Made by a program: the position numbers and the translations under genes
The notes under the pieces: model-generated
What the model was told of the DNA's origin: nothing
Databases searched by the model: none
What the model saw: only the letters and a program-made list of their open reading frames with translations
From: an uncultured Bacillota bacterium
Lineage (GTDB): Bacteria; Bacillota_I; Bacilli_A; RF39; UBA660
Assembly: GCA_900318075.1 (NCBI GenBank)
Contig: ONJI01000054.1
Span: 1-34,185 of the forward strand
Direction: 5' to 3'
DNA: 34,185 nucleotides
Shown: piece after piece, positions 24,591-32,997 of the stretch
Position numbering within the stretch: position 1 is the stretch's first letter
How the letters are laid out: each line of letters starts with the position of its first letter

Positions 24591-26262
24591 ATATAGTGAG
24601 GCTAAAAGTAGTAATGACATTACTTATAAGGCTGGAATATATTTAAGATTATCAAAAATGATTAATGATGAAATGTATGAAGAGAGTTTAAGTATATATT
24701 CTCAAAGATTGATATTAATGGATTGGATTAATAAACATGATGATGTTCAGTTTGTTTCAGAGTATGTAGATGATGGTTATTCTGGTACTACTTTTGATAG
24801 ACCTGGTTTTAAAAGAATGGTGGAGGATATTAAAAACAATAAAATAAATTGTGTTATTGTTAAAGATTTATCTAGATTTGGTAGAAATTATATTCGTGTA
24901 AATGATTACATTTTGAACGTTTTTCCTTTATATAATGTTAGATTTGTTTCTATTATCGATAATGTAGATTCTATTTGTAATCCAAATTCAATTAATAATC
25001 CACTTTTTTCTCTTATAAATTTAATTAATGATGAGTATTCTAGAGATATTTCAGATAAACTTAAAAAAATTTGTAAACATAAAATGGAAAAAGGGTATGC
25101 AATATCTTCTGGTGGAGTTTATGGATATATAAGAAAACATAATAAATATTTTGTCGATATAGAGGCTTCCCTGATTGTGAAATATATTTTTAGTGAATAT
25201 GAAAAAGGAAAAACTTTTTCGGAAATTGCTTCATTACTTAATAAGAAAAAAATATATTCACCACTTAAGTATAAAATTTTCAAATTATATCCAGGTAAGT
25301 ATGATTTTAATTCTTATAAATATGATGTAAGAAAAGCAGTTTGGACTGACGATGTAATATCTAATATTTTAAAGGCAAGAGTTTATTGTGGAGATTTAGT
25401 TCAAGGAAAAAGAAGATATCAAAGTCATAAAATTCATAAAGTAATTAACAACCCAGAATCTGAATGGGTTATTGTTGAAAATACTCATGAGCCCATTATA
25501 GATAGAGAACAGTTTTTTAGAGTTCAGGAGTTAATAGAAAAAAGAAGATTAGATGAATTTGATAGTGGTAAGTATAATTTGTTTTACCGTATGATCAAAT
25601 GTGGTAGATGTGGTAAATATCTTATAAAAAAGGTAAGACGTACTAAGGAATGCTCTAAAATTTTTTACTGTTGCCAAACATATAATAGATATGGTATTTC
25701 TTATTGTTCTTCACATTTAATGGATGGAAATATATTATATGATTTTGTTTTAAAATCGATTAATAATAGAATCAGTCAGATTAAAAAGTTAAAAAAGAGT
25801 ATTGCTTCTATAAAAGGTAAGTTTTCTTTTATAGATGTTAATAGACTAAGAGAAAAAATAGAATTGATAAATAAAGAGATTTTGAATTTTAGAAATCAGA
25901 AACTTAAAATTTATCGTAAATATAAAAATGGTTCAATATCTAAAGATGAATATATTAATCAAGAAAGAAATATAGAAGATAGAATCAAAGAAATTAGTAA
26001 AGTTTCAAGCAAAATTATTTTTATTATTGATTTTATGGAAACTATAAAAAATAATTCTGGTTGGTTAGATTACTTTTCAAAATTTAGAATAAACAGGAAA
26101 CTTAAGCGAAAAATTTTAGAGGATATTATAGGAAACATTGTACTAACTACTGATTCTAAATTAATTATTTATTTTAAGTATGAAAATGAATTTAATGAAT
26201 TAAATAGTCTAATAAATAAAATAGATTCAAACAATATTATGGAGGTAATAAATGAAGTATGA
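24577..26262 (+). CDS. Large serine recombinase 4
   Basis: From the TTG at 24577 the protein has 561 aa and its catalytic Ser (IYLRLS) is residue 26, exactly as in recombinase 2. The beginning, MGKVRYSEAK, aligns with MGKNRYGLSK of recombinase 2, and the overlap with the upstream gene is 14 nt in both cases. This decides the start for me; an ATG at 24565 and a farther in-frame start at 24538 are alternatives. DLSRFGRNYIRVN, the domain from about GVYGYIRKH, the zinc ribbon KCGRCGKY with CCQTY and CSSH, and a coiled coil are intact. Confidence 0.9.
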   Translation: MGKVRYSEAKSSNDITYKAGIYLRLSKMINDEMYEESLSIYSQRLILMDWINKHDDVQFVSEYVDDGYSGTTFDRPGFKRMVEDIKNNKINCVIVKDLSRFGRNYIRVNDYILNVFPLYNVRFVSIIDNVDSICNPNSINNPLFSLINLINDEYSRDISDKLKKICKHKMEKGYAISSGGVYGYIRKHNKYFVDIEASLIVKYIFSEYEKGKTFSEIASLLNKKKIYSPLKYKIFKLYPGKYDFNSYKYDVRKAVWTDDVISNILKARVYCGDLVQGKRRYQSHKIHKVINNPESEWVIVENTHEPIIDREQFFRVQELIEKRRLDEFDSGKYNLFYRMIKCGRCGKYLIKKVRRTKECSKIFYCCQTYNRYGISYCSSHLMDGNILYDFVLKSINNRISQIKKLKKSIASIKGKFSFIDVNRLREKIELINKEILNFRNQKLKIYRKYKNGSISKDEYINQERNIEDRIKEISKVSSKIIFIIDFMETIKNNSGWLDYFSKFRINRKLKRKILEDIIGNIVLTTDSKLIIYFKYENEFNELNSLINKIDSNNIMEVINEV

Positions 26263-27916
26263 TTTTCAAATATCTAAACATAGTTATGTTAAGAAATATA
26301 AGGCTGCTTTATATATAAGATTATCTGCCGAAGATATGAAAAGAGGTGAGAGTAATAGTGTTACTAATCAAAGGACAATACTAAATGATTATATTGCTAA
26401 GCATGATGATTTAGTTATATATTCTGAATATGTAGATGATGGTTATTCTGGTACGACTTTTGATAGGCCTGGTTTTAAAAGAATGATGGAGGATATTGAA
26501 AATAAAAAAGTTGATACTATTATAGTTAAGGATTTATCTAGATTTGGTAGAAACTATATTGAGGTTGGCAGTTATTTAGAATATAAATTTCCTGAGTTAG
26601 ACATAAGATTTATTTCTATATTAGATGATATTGATAGTGTTGAAAAACCTGATTCAATTAATAGTATGATTGTACCTTTTAAAAATTTGATGAATGAAGA
26701 ATATGCAAGAGATATTTCAAATAAGATTAAATCAGCAATATATGCAAGAAGAAATAAAGGAGATTATATTTGTTCATCTGTTCCTTATGGGTATATTAGA
26801 GATAGTGAAAATAAGTATAAGCTTGTAATAGATAGTGATGCTGCTAAAGTGGTGAAATATATTTTTGATTTAGCTTTAAATCATACCACATCGACCTTTA
26901 TTGCAAAAAAATTAAATGATTTAGGTATTTATACTCCTTCTCAATATAAAGTAAAAGTACTTGGGAAAAAATATAGGAATTTATTTGTAAATGAATTAAA
27001 CATTGATGAGAAAAAATGGACTAGTGGAACTATTGCAGGTATACTTCAGAATAGAGTTTACTGTGGGGATGTTATACAGGGAAAATTTGCCACAATGAGT
27101 TTTAAGAATCATCATATAAAAAGAATTAATGAAGATAAATGGATTATTCATGAGAATGTTCATGAATCTATTATTAGTAGAGATGTGTTTGATAGAGTTA
27201 ACTTATTATATTTTTCGAAGATTGTAAAAGCTAATTCAAAAGGCTCTTTTGCTTTATTTGCAGGATTTGTTAGATGTTCAGATTGTTATAGAGGATTAAA
27301 TAGAGTAGGCTATAGATATAGTGGTAAAAAGAAAGCCACATCTCATTATAGTTATGTTTGTGGAACATACTTACAAATATCTAAAACTAAATGCACACCA
27401 CACAAAATAAGAGAAAATGAACTTAAAGAAATAGTTTTAAAGGCTATTAGAAATCACGTAAGACTTGTTATTAAGTTAGATACAATAGTTAAAAATAAAA
27501 CTATAGAAAAAAAACAACATTATGATAAGGATATTATCGAAAATAATATATCAATTTTAACTGATGAACTAAATCAAAATCTAATATTTAAAAGGAATTT
27601 ATATATGGATTGGAAAAATAAAATTATTTCAGAAGATGATTACAAAGAATTTAGTAGTAATTATGAAAGAAAAATAAAAGAAATTAATGAGAAAATAGAT
27701 AACTGTAAAAGTGAATTATCTAATATTAATAACACTTATAAGTTTGATTGGATTAGTACTGTAAAAAAATATAAAAATATAAAAGATATAAATCGTGATG
27801 TTTTATTTGATTTAATTAATGAGATAATTATATATGAGGATAAAAGAGTAGATATTAAATTTTTATATGATGATATATATAATGAAACATTATCTTATTT
27901 TAGTAATAAAGGGTGA
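26252..27916 (+). CDS. Large serine recombinase 5
   Basis: The 554-aa enzyme begins at an ATG after GGAGG and overlaps recombinase 4 by 11 nt. Ser25 lies in LYIRLS, preceded by a long arm ending KKYKAA as in recombinases 2 and 4. However, IVPFKNLMNEEYARDISNKI and the 62-nt identical DNA tract match recombinase 1, so this copy looks mosaic. The domain from about VPYGYIRDS, the zinc ribbon RCSDCYRG with CGTY and CTPHK, and the coiled coil are complete. It is the last gene of the array; about 150 nt later the VanZ fragment begins. Confidence 0.92.
   Translation: MKYDFQISKHSYVKKYKAALYIRLSAEDMKRGESNSVTNQRTILNDYIAKHDDLVIYSEYVDDGYSGTTFDRPGFKRMMEDIENKKVDTIIVKDLSRFGRNYIEVGSYLEYKFPELDIRFISILDDIDSVEKPDSINSMIVPFKNLMNEEYARDISNKIKSAIYARRNKGDYICSSVPYGYIRDSENKYKLVIDSDAAKVVKYIFDLALNHTTSTFIAKKLNDLGIYTPSQYKVKVLGKKYRNLFVNELNIDEKKWTSGTIAGILQNRVYCGDVIQGKFATMSFKNHHIKRINEDKWIIHENVHESIISRDVFDRVNLLYFSKIVKANSKGSFALFAGFVRCSDCYRGLNRVGYRYSGKKKATSHYSYVCGTYLQISKTKCTPHKIRENELKEIVLKAIRNHVRLVIKLDTIVKNKTIEKKQHYDKDIIENNISILTDELNQNLIFKRNLYMDWKNKIISEDDYKEFSSNYERKIKEINEKIDNCKSELSNINNTYKFDWISTVKKYKNIKDINRDVLFDLINEIIIYEDKRVDIKFLYDDIYNETLSYFSNKG
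26435..26496 (+). repeat. 62-nt segment identical to 19847-19908
   Basis: This is the second copy of the identical tract shared by recombinases 1 and 5; recombinases 3 and 4 have similar but not identical versions. Confidence 0.75.
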
Positions 27917-28068
27917 ATATAAATTTCATCTTTTTATTTTGTAGCAAATATATGATTATGTTAAAAAGCAGGTATTCACTTAGTATGATGGTATTTTTTT
28001 GACTTTTTTTAAAAATAGTTAAAAAGTATTATATCTCATATTATATAAGGCCTTTTTGAAGGTTTGAG
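27917..28068. other. Gene-free junction between recombinase 5 and the VanZ fragment
   Basis: I see no gene. Around 28033-28070 a weak nested inverted repeat (ATCTCA with TGAGAT, inside it CCTT with AAGG) occurs, followed directly by the VanZ-like fragment. This is where an element end or attachment site would be expected, but no direct repeat with the left side of the array was recognised. Confidence 0.4.
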
Positions 28069-28218
28069 ATGAGAAAAGTGTTGAAGAGGAAAGTGTGCAT
28101 TGGAAGAAGTGGGCAATTTATAGATGTTTTGATCGATACATTTGGGGCTATTATTGGATGTGTTATATTTAATATAATATATAAAAGAATTAAATATAAA
28201 AAAAACGTAAATAGTTAA
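28069..28218 (+). pseudogene. VanZ-family C-terminal fragment
   Basis: A 49-codon frame encodes GRSGQFIDVLIDTFGAIIGC and a basic tail, clearly the last third of a VanZ-like protein. It aligns with residues around HRTGQISDVFIDTFGALIGC of the intact gene at 16985-17470, but the DNA differs at many positions, so this is a paralogue or a second allele and not a recent copy. The N-terminal two thirds are missing. The stop codon lies inside the following terminator stem. Its position directly beyond the recombinases suggests an old insertion or deletion junction. Confidence 0.72.
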
Positions 28219-28246
28219 CTCAGGGATTAAACTATTTACGTTTTTT
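28201..28246. terminator. Bidirectional terminator
   Basis: A perfect stem of at least 16 bp (28201-28216 with 28230-28245) has As on the left and Ts on the right, so it can serve both the rightward VanZ-fragment side and the leftward nuclease gene, whose stop codon it touches. Confidence 0.85.
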
Positions 28247-29192
28247 ATTTTAAATTTTCAATTTCTTTTAGTGAAAGACCTGTTACTTTTGAAATTATAT
28301 TAATATCAATATTTTCTTTAAGTAAATTTTTAACAGTTTCAATTTTTTGTTCAAGTTTACCTTCTTTAATACCTTCTTTAATGCCTTGCTCTCTACCTTC
28401 TTTTATGGCATTTTCTTTTTCGGTGTAATTAGCTAGATCTTCGAGCATCTGTGCTTCCCAATTAGTGAGTATTTTTTTATTTCTATTCAATTTAATCACC
28501 TCTTCCATAATTTGGTTTATATGGTTTTCATCATCATACATTTGACATAATACTTCATAGGCTTCAGAATAAGTTTTTGATGATAGAAAGACTAACCATA
28601 AATCAGCTTTGTTTAATTTAGCTTTATTATAATATAACTTTCTGTAATATGCAACGTTTTTTATCATAACTTGAAAGTTTTTAGCTTTTATATGTTTTCC
28701 TTCTAGTTTTAAAATGTCTTCGCCAAATTTATTATCTTTTTCATTAGTGTTTATGTTTAATTGAAGTAGTTTCATTTTTTTAAGATTGTCTGTTTTTTCA
28801 CCTTTTTTGAGTAAAGAGTTTCCTGTTAATTTTGCCATATATATAAGATTTCTATACATTATATCATCATATTTTTTACCATTAGCTTCTACGTTGGCGA
28901 TAATATTATCATTTAAATACACTAATATATCGACTCTATATCCTCTACCTGTTTTGTTTTCTATTGGAAACTCTTCACTGTCAAATGTAATAGATACTTC
29001 GTTTGGATTGAGGTTTAAATTGGTTTCTAGTATTAAAAATTCTTTTAAATAATCGGGATTTCTACCGAAGAAGGCTTTGAATGGTCCGTCATGTGTTAGT
29101 GTGACTATTGTCCTTCCAGTTTTTTTAAATATGTTCTGATTTTTAATTTCGGTATCTAGATTTTTGTAATACTTAGTTTTTTCTTCTAACAT
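28245..29192 (-). CDS. Rpn/PD-(D/E)XK nuclease-family transposase-like protein
   Basis: The 315-aa protein has HDGPFKAFFGRNPDYLKEFL near residues 34-53 and the nuclease core GYRVDILVYLNDNIIANVEA (about 84-103). The C-terminal tail repeats EGREQGIKEGIKEGKLEQK. It then ends in a short helical segment (SKVTGLSLKEIENL). This is the layout of PD-(D/E)XK family transposase/Rpn proteins, DNA endonucleases that can promote RecA-independent recombination. In place of the usual E-x-Q motif it has E-x-N, which may affect catalysis. GAAAGGTG precedes the start on the minus strand. It is the only intact minus-strand gene, so it was probably acquired separately. Confidence 0.87.
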   Translation of the reverse strand: MLEEKTKYYKNLDTEIKNQNIFKKTGRTIVTLTHDGPFKAFFGRNPDYLKEFLILETNLNLNPNEVSITFDSEEFPIENKTGRGYRVDILVYLNDNIIANVEANGKKYDDIMYRNLIYMAKLTGNSLLKKGEKTDNLKKMKLLQLNINTNEKDNKFGEDILKLEGKHIKAKNFQVMIKNVAYYRKLYYNKAKLNKADLWLVFLSSKTYSEAYEVLCQMYDDENHINQIMEEVIKLNRNKKILTNWEAQMLEDLANYTEKENAIKEGREQGIKEGIKEGKLEQKIETVKNLLKENIDINIISKVTGLSLKEIENLK

Positions 29193-29351
29193 TATTTCAC
29201 CTTTCTTTATTGCCCCTTTATGATAAATATACTGGATAAAATATCGATTTCCTTTTTTTGTAAAAATTTATCTCAAAAAAGGATATCTTTAAAAATTTTA
29301 GAATATTAAATATAGAAGGGGAAAAAATAATAATAATCTAGGAGGCGCATT

Positions 29352-29486
29352 ATGATATTATTAATGTTTTTATTGCTGTTTTTTATATTATTTTTATATT
29401 GCTGTTTAAGAATTTCTAGTAGGTGCTCTAGAATAGAAGAAAATGGTTATAAAAATGATAGTGAAAAGAATATTACAGACATATAG
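29352..29486 (+). CDS. Small single-pass membrane protein, 44 aa
   Basis: An ATG preceded by CTAGGAGGCGC encodes a hydrophobic helix (LLMFLLLFFILFLYCCL) followed by a polar, charged tail with CSRIEENGYKND. The strong ribosome site supports real translation. It is too short to classify. It may belong to the envelope genes downstream or be an isolated small protein. Confidence 0.6.
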   Translation: MILLMFLLLFFILFLYCCLRISSRCSRIEENGYKNDSEKNITDI

Positions 29487-29606
29487 AAAAATGAGATAAT
29501 TTTCAATTATTTTTGTTTTTAAGTAGTTATTTAAAAATAATCTTATTTTGATTTTTAAATAGCAAACTAACATCTAAATAAAAAATACCGAATTATATTA
29601 AAAATA

Positions 29607-29635
29607 TTGTGTTTATTTTAAAAATGAGGTATAAT
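29607..29635 (+). promoter_or_regulatory. Candidate promoter of the surface-protein/capsule-regulator operon
   Basis: A perfect TATAAT (29630-29635) lies 17 nt after TTGTGT (3 of 6). The transcript would begin only about 14 nt before the start codon. Stretches 29193-29351 and 29487-29606 contain no other gene. Confidence 0.55.
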
Positions 29636-29656
29636 TGTTCCTAGGAGGGATTTGTA

Positions 29657-30184
29657 ATGAAAAAGTTTTTTGTAACATTTTTAGTTGTGAATGTATTACT
29701 AGGTGTACTAGGTGTTAGTGCAATGAGTGAAAGTAAATTACTTGAGAAGTTAAGTGCTAAATACAATATCAATGGAACTACTTATCAATTAAGAGCTGAC
29801 GATAAAGTTTTAGCTGAAAGATATCTAAACACTAACGAAGTATCTTCTAAGGATGCAGATTACATTGCTTCAAAGATTGATGAAGCTATTGAGATTATGA
29901 AAAAATCAGGTGAAAAAGATTTTACTAATTTTTCAAAATTACCTGCTTCTTTAAAGAAAGATTTAAAAAAATTAGTTCAAGACGTTGCTAGTAATACTTC
30001 AGTTAAAGCTACAACAGCTAAAGGTGTTGTTATTATCTACAACCAAGATGGTACAGTTTTTGCTGAAATCACTGGTTTAGTTAAGAATACTGGTTCTAAT
30101 TTAAATATTATTGTTCCAGCAGCAATTTTAGTTGTAGCATTAGGCGCAGTAGTACTAGTTAAAAATGTAAAAGCTAATGCATAA
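29657..30184 (+). CDS. Secreted, membrane-anchored surface protein, probable sortase substrate
   Basis: The 175-aa protein starts after CTAGGAGGG. Residues 1-23 form a signal peptide (KKFFVTFLVVNVLLGVLGV then SAMS). The middle is Lys/Asp/Ser-rich and helical. The C-terminus has VKNTG, a hydrophobic helix (NIIVPAAILVVALGAVVLV) and a short basic tail KNVKANA. That tripartite end resembles a cell-wall sorting signal, with VKNTG in place of LPxTG. The next gene is a sortase and overlaps by 8 nt, supporting a dedicated enzyme-substrate pair. I do not recognise the central domain. Confidence 0.7.
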   Translation: MKKFFVTFLVVNVLLGVLGVSAMSESKLLEKLSAKYNINGTTYQLRADDKVLAERYLNTNEVSSKDADYIASKIDEAIEIMKKSGEKDFTNFSKLPASLKKDLKKLVQDVASNTSVKATTAKGVVIIYNQDGTVFAEITGLVKNTGSNLNIIVPAAILVVALGAVVLVKNVKANA

Positions 30185-30803
30185 AAAATTAAAATTCAAT
30201 GGAAAGGCATTTGTCACATATGTGGCAATTTCCTTTTTATTTGTCTCTATTTTCATTTTAATAGTATTTTTTGGCCTTAATAATAAGATAGTTAGATATG
30301 TGGGTTTAATAAATACTATTGCAATTGAAAAAAAAGATAACGAAAAAGTTTTAAAATTTGATAGTGTAAAGAAAAGGTTAACTAGTTATCCAGCGTATGG
30401 ATCAAAATATGCAAATATTAAAATAGAGGCCATAGATTTAACTTTACCAGTTTATTATGGCGATAATTTAGAAATATTAAGTCATGGTATAGGACATTAT
30501 GCAGGATCTTATTTTCCTGGTGAAGGGGGAACTGTAATACTTGCAGGTCATAACAATTCTGGCTATTTTGATAAAATATTAGAGTTAAAAAAAGATGATA
30601 CAGTCATTATAGATGCGGATTATGGAACTTTTAAATATAAAGTTGATAGAACAGACATAGTAAATGAAAATAATTTGGAAGCTTTTCCTATTCAAAATGA
30701 TAGGGAAATGCTTATACTTTACACATGCTATCCTTTGGGAATTGGACATAAAACAGAAAGATTTCTCGTATATGCTTATAGAGCAGGTGATATGAATGAA
30801 TAG
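30177..30803 (+). CDS. Sortase (class D-like)
   Basis: The 208-aa protein has an N-terminal membrane anchor (about residues 12-36) and a sortase barrel. The catalytic His is in TVILAGHNNSG (about residue 124), Cys in LILYTCYPLG (about 182) and Arg in TERFLVY (about 197). Short length and the TCYP wording fit class D or a related housekeeping-like class. Sortases cut a C-terminal signal and join the protein to the wall or to another acceptor. It overlaps the putative substrate gene upstream by 8 nt and the membrane protein downstream by 8 nt. Confidence 0.9.
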   Translation: MHKKLKFNGKAFVTYVAISFLFVSIFILIVFFGLNNKIVRYVGLINTIAIEKKDNEKVLKFDSVKKRLTSYPAYGSKYANIKIEAIDLTLPVYYGDNLEILSHGIGHYAGSYFPGEGGTVILAGHNNSGYFDKILELKKDDTVIIDADYGTFKYKVDRTDIVNENNLEAFPIQNDREMLILYTCYPLGIGHKTERFLVYAYRAGDMNE

Positions 30804-31620
30804 AGTTAAAATAATCTTACGTGGTATTCTTGGATTTGTTTGTTCTATACTATTGTTTGGGCTTGTTATTCTTACAATTTTTAAACTTACGATATATAAT
30901 AAAAATTATGTGTTAAATAAAATGGAAAGTGAAAACTATTATACAAAAGTTTATGAAGAAATAAATAATGATATGAAAAACAGTTTACTTTCTTCAGGTT
31001 TAGATGAAACTGTTCTAGAAGGTTTAGTTACTAAAAATGTTGTAAAAAAAGAAACTAAAAATTTAGTAGGATCTATATATACTGGTTCTAAATTTAAGGC
31101 AGATACAGATTCTTTTAAAGAAAAGTTAAATGCAAATATTGATAATTATTTAAATGAAAAAAATATTCAGGTAACCGATAAAAAATCTTTAGAAACTTTT
31201 ATTTCAAATGTTGTAGATGTCTATAAAAAAGAAATTAGTTTATATGGATATTTGGAAGATTATGTTAGTAAGTTTGTAAAGATAGGAAATTATTTAGATA
31301 TGGCAATAGTGATTATGACTTTATTATTGCTTATCTTTATACTTATATTGCGTTACGGGCTTCATAGAAGATACTCTGGTGTTATATTTATGTCTGCTGG
31401 TTTGATGCTTTTGTATTTCAAATCATATATATATGAGCAGATAGATATCAAAAATATTTTAATTATATCTGACAGTTTTTCTAGTTTACTTAGAAGAATA
31501 TTATTAGACATAAACGATAAATTTTTATTTGTATTATTTATTTTCATTCTTGTAGGTATATTACTTAATTTAAAAAATGCTTTTGCAAAAAAAAGAAAAA
31601 AAGTGAAAAAAATATCTTAA
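30796..31620 (+). CDS. Membrane protein of unknown function
   Basis: The 274-aa protein has an N-terminal membrane helix (about residues 8-32), an extracytoplasmic domain of about 130 residues rich in Lys, Asn and Glu, then three membrane helices (about 172-188, 194-208 and 246-262) and a very basic tail. No enzymatic motif was recognised. It overlaps the sortase gene by 8 nt and is followed after 18 nt by the Wzz-kinase gene, so it links the sortase genes and capsule control genes into one transcript. It might help sortase function or polysaccharide anchoring; this is only positional inference. Confidence 0.7.
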   Translation: MNRVKIILRGILGFVCSILLFGLVILTIFKLTIYNKNYVLNKMESENYYTKVYEEINNDMKNSLLSSGLDETVLEGLVTKNVVKKETKNLVGSIYTGSKFKADTDSFKEKLNANIDNYLNEKNIQVTDKKSLETFISNVVDVYKKEISLYGYLEDYVSKFVKIGNYLDMAIVIMTLLLLIFILILRYGLHRRYSGVIFMSAGLMLLYFKSYIYEQIDIKNILIISDSFSSLLRRILLDINDKFLFVLFIFILVGILLNLKNAFAKKRKKVKKIS

Positions 31621-31638
31621 TTATAAGGAGTTGGGTAT

Positions 31639-32997
31639 ATGGAGGAAATTAATTTAAAAGAATTTTGGGATTATCTAAAAAAATATGCTGTTTTAATTAT
31701 AGTTATTGCAGTATTGCTAATTAGTGTTGTTTTTGCATACGATAAAGTAATCAAAAAACCAATGTATACTACTTATACGACAATAGTTTTGGTTAAAGGA
31801 GATAATACAAGTGTAACTGGAAGTTCAGAAGCTATTAGTCAAAGCGATGTTCTTTTAAATAGAAATCTTGTTTCAACTTATAGTAAAATTATCAACAGTA
31901 AGTTGGTGTTAAAACAAGTTATTAAGAATTTGGATTTGGATTATTCAGTTTATACTTTATCTAAAAATATAAGAGTTGAAGCACTAGATGATACTGAGAT
32001 ACTCAAAATTTCGGTTAGTGATGCTACACCAGAAAAGGCAGCAGATATTGCTAATGATATAGCTGATGTATTTAGTGCTGAAATAAAAAAAATATATAAA
32101 ATTAACAATGTTAGTGTGATTGATGAAGCGCAAACATCTTATGAAGTATCTAATAATACTTTAAAAAGAGATCTTGCTTTAGCGTTTTTAGTTTCTGTGT
32201 TTGGAACTGCTGCCATTATATTTGTCAAATTTTATTTTGATGATACTATAAAATATAATGAGAACTTAGAGCAGGAGATCGGCATGCCTATAATTGCTAG
32301 GGTTCTTAAAGATAATAGTAATATGGATTTACTTACATTACAAAAGCCAAATTCTTTAACTAGTGAGAGTATTAGGACGCTAAGAACTAATTTACAATTT
32401 TCATCTGTTGATGAAGAAGTGAAAACTATACTTATTACTAGTACTTTACCAGGTGAGGGAAAGAGCTTTATCAGTGCTAATTTAGCTATTTCATTTGCTC
32501 AAGCTGGTAAGAAGGTATTACTTGTTGACTGTGATCTTAGAAAAGGTCGCCAGCACAGAATATTTAAACTTTCTAATAAGACGGGACTTTCTAATTTGTT
32601 AATTGGTGATTTTGGAAAAGTTAAAGACTATATTCACAAAACTAATGTTAAAGGTTTATCAGTTATTACAAGAGGTGTTTGCCCACCTAATCCTAGTGAA
32701 CTTTTAAATTCTAAAAAGAATGGCATTTTTGTTGAAAAAATAGGTGAATGGTATGACGTTGTAATATTTGATGGTGCGCCATGCACTGGTCTATCAGATT
32801 CATTAATACTTGCATCTTTAGTTGATAGAGTAGTTATTGTTGGTTCTGAAAATTATACTCCAAAAACAGAACTTATCAATACTAAAAAAGCTATTGAAAA
32901 AGTTGGTGGAAGTATCATAGGAGTTGTAGTAAACAATATAAATACTAAAGGAAGTTCGTATGGCAGATATTATTATTACTACGAGGACGAAGAATAA
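31639..32997 (+). CDS. Fused Wzz chain-length regulator and BY-kinase (CpsC-CpsD type)
   Basis: The 452-aa protein joins a Wzz/CpsC domain and a bacterial tyrosine kinase. Membrane helices lie at about residues 14-30 and 175-197, with the extracytoplasmic domain between. The kinase part has Walker A (TLPGEGKS, about 270-277), Walker A' (VLLVDCDLRKG, about 294) and Walker B (VVIFDGAP, about 376). A Tyr-rich tail (GRYYYYYEDEE) is the autophosphorylation cluster. In most Firmicutes these parts are two proteins; a fusion is the more Gram-negative style. It regulates capsule chain length and export together with the CpsB phosphatase, whose ATG overlaps its stop. Confidence 0.92.
   Translation: MEEINLKEFWDYLKKYAVLIIVIAVLLISVVFAYDKVIKKPMYTTYTTIVLVKGDNTSVTGSSEAISQSDVLLNRNLVSTYSKIINSKLVLKQVIKNLDLDYSVYTLSKNIRVEALDDTEILKISVSDATPEKAADIANDIADVFSAEIKKIYKINNVSVIDEAQTSYEVSNNTLKRDLALAFLVSVFGTAAIIFVKFYFDDTIKYNENLEQEIGMPIIARVLKDNSNMDLLTLQKPNSLTSESIRTLRTNLQFSSVDEEVKTILITSTLPGEGKSFISANLAISFAQAGKKVLLVDCDLRKGRQHRIFKLSNKTGLSNLLIGDFGKVKDYIHKTNVKGLSVITRGVCPPNPSELLNSKKNGIFVEKIGEWYDVVIFDGAPCTGLSDSLILASLVDRVVIVGSENYTPKTELINTKKAIEKVGGSIIGVVVNNINTKGSSYGRYYYYYEDEE

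Noticed and set aside
19688-27916. CRISPR-like or tandem repeat array
   Set aside because: The repeated words are homologous codons of paralogous recombinase genes, not short regularly spaced repeats.
29213-29321. Invertible promoter flanked by CCCCTT and AAGGGG
   Set aside because: The inverted repeat is only 6 bp in very AT-rich DNA, and no second promoter or longer recombinase site is visible.
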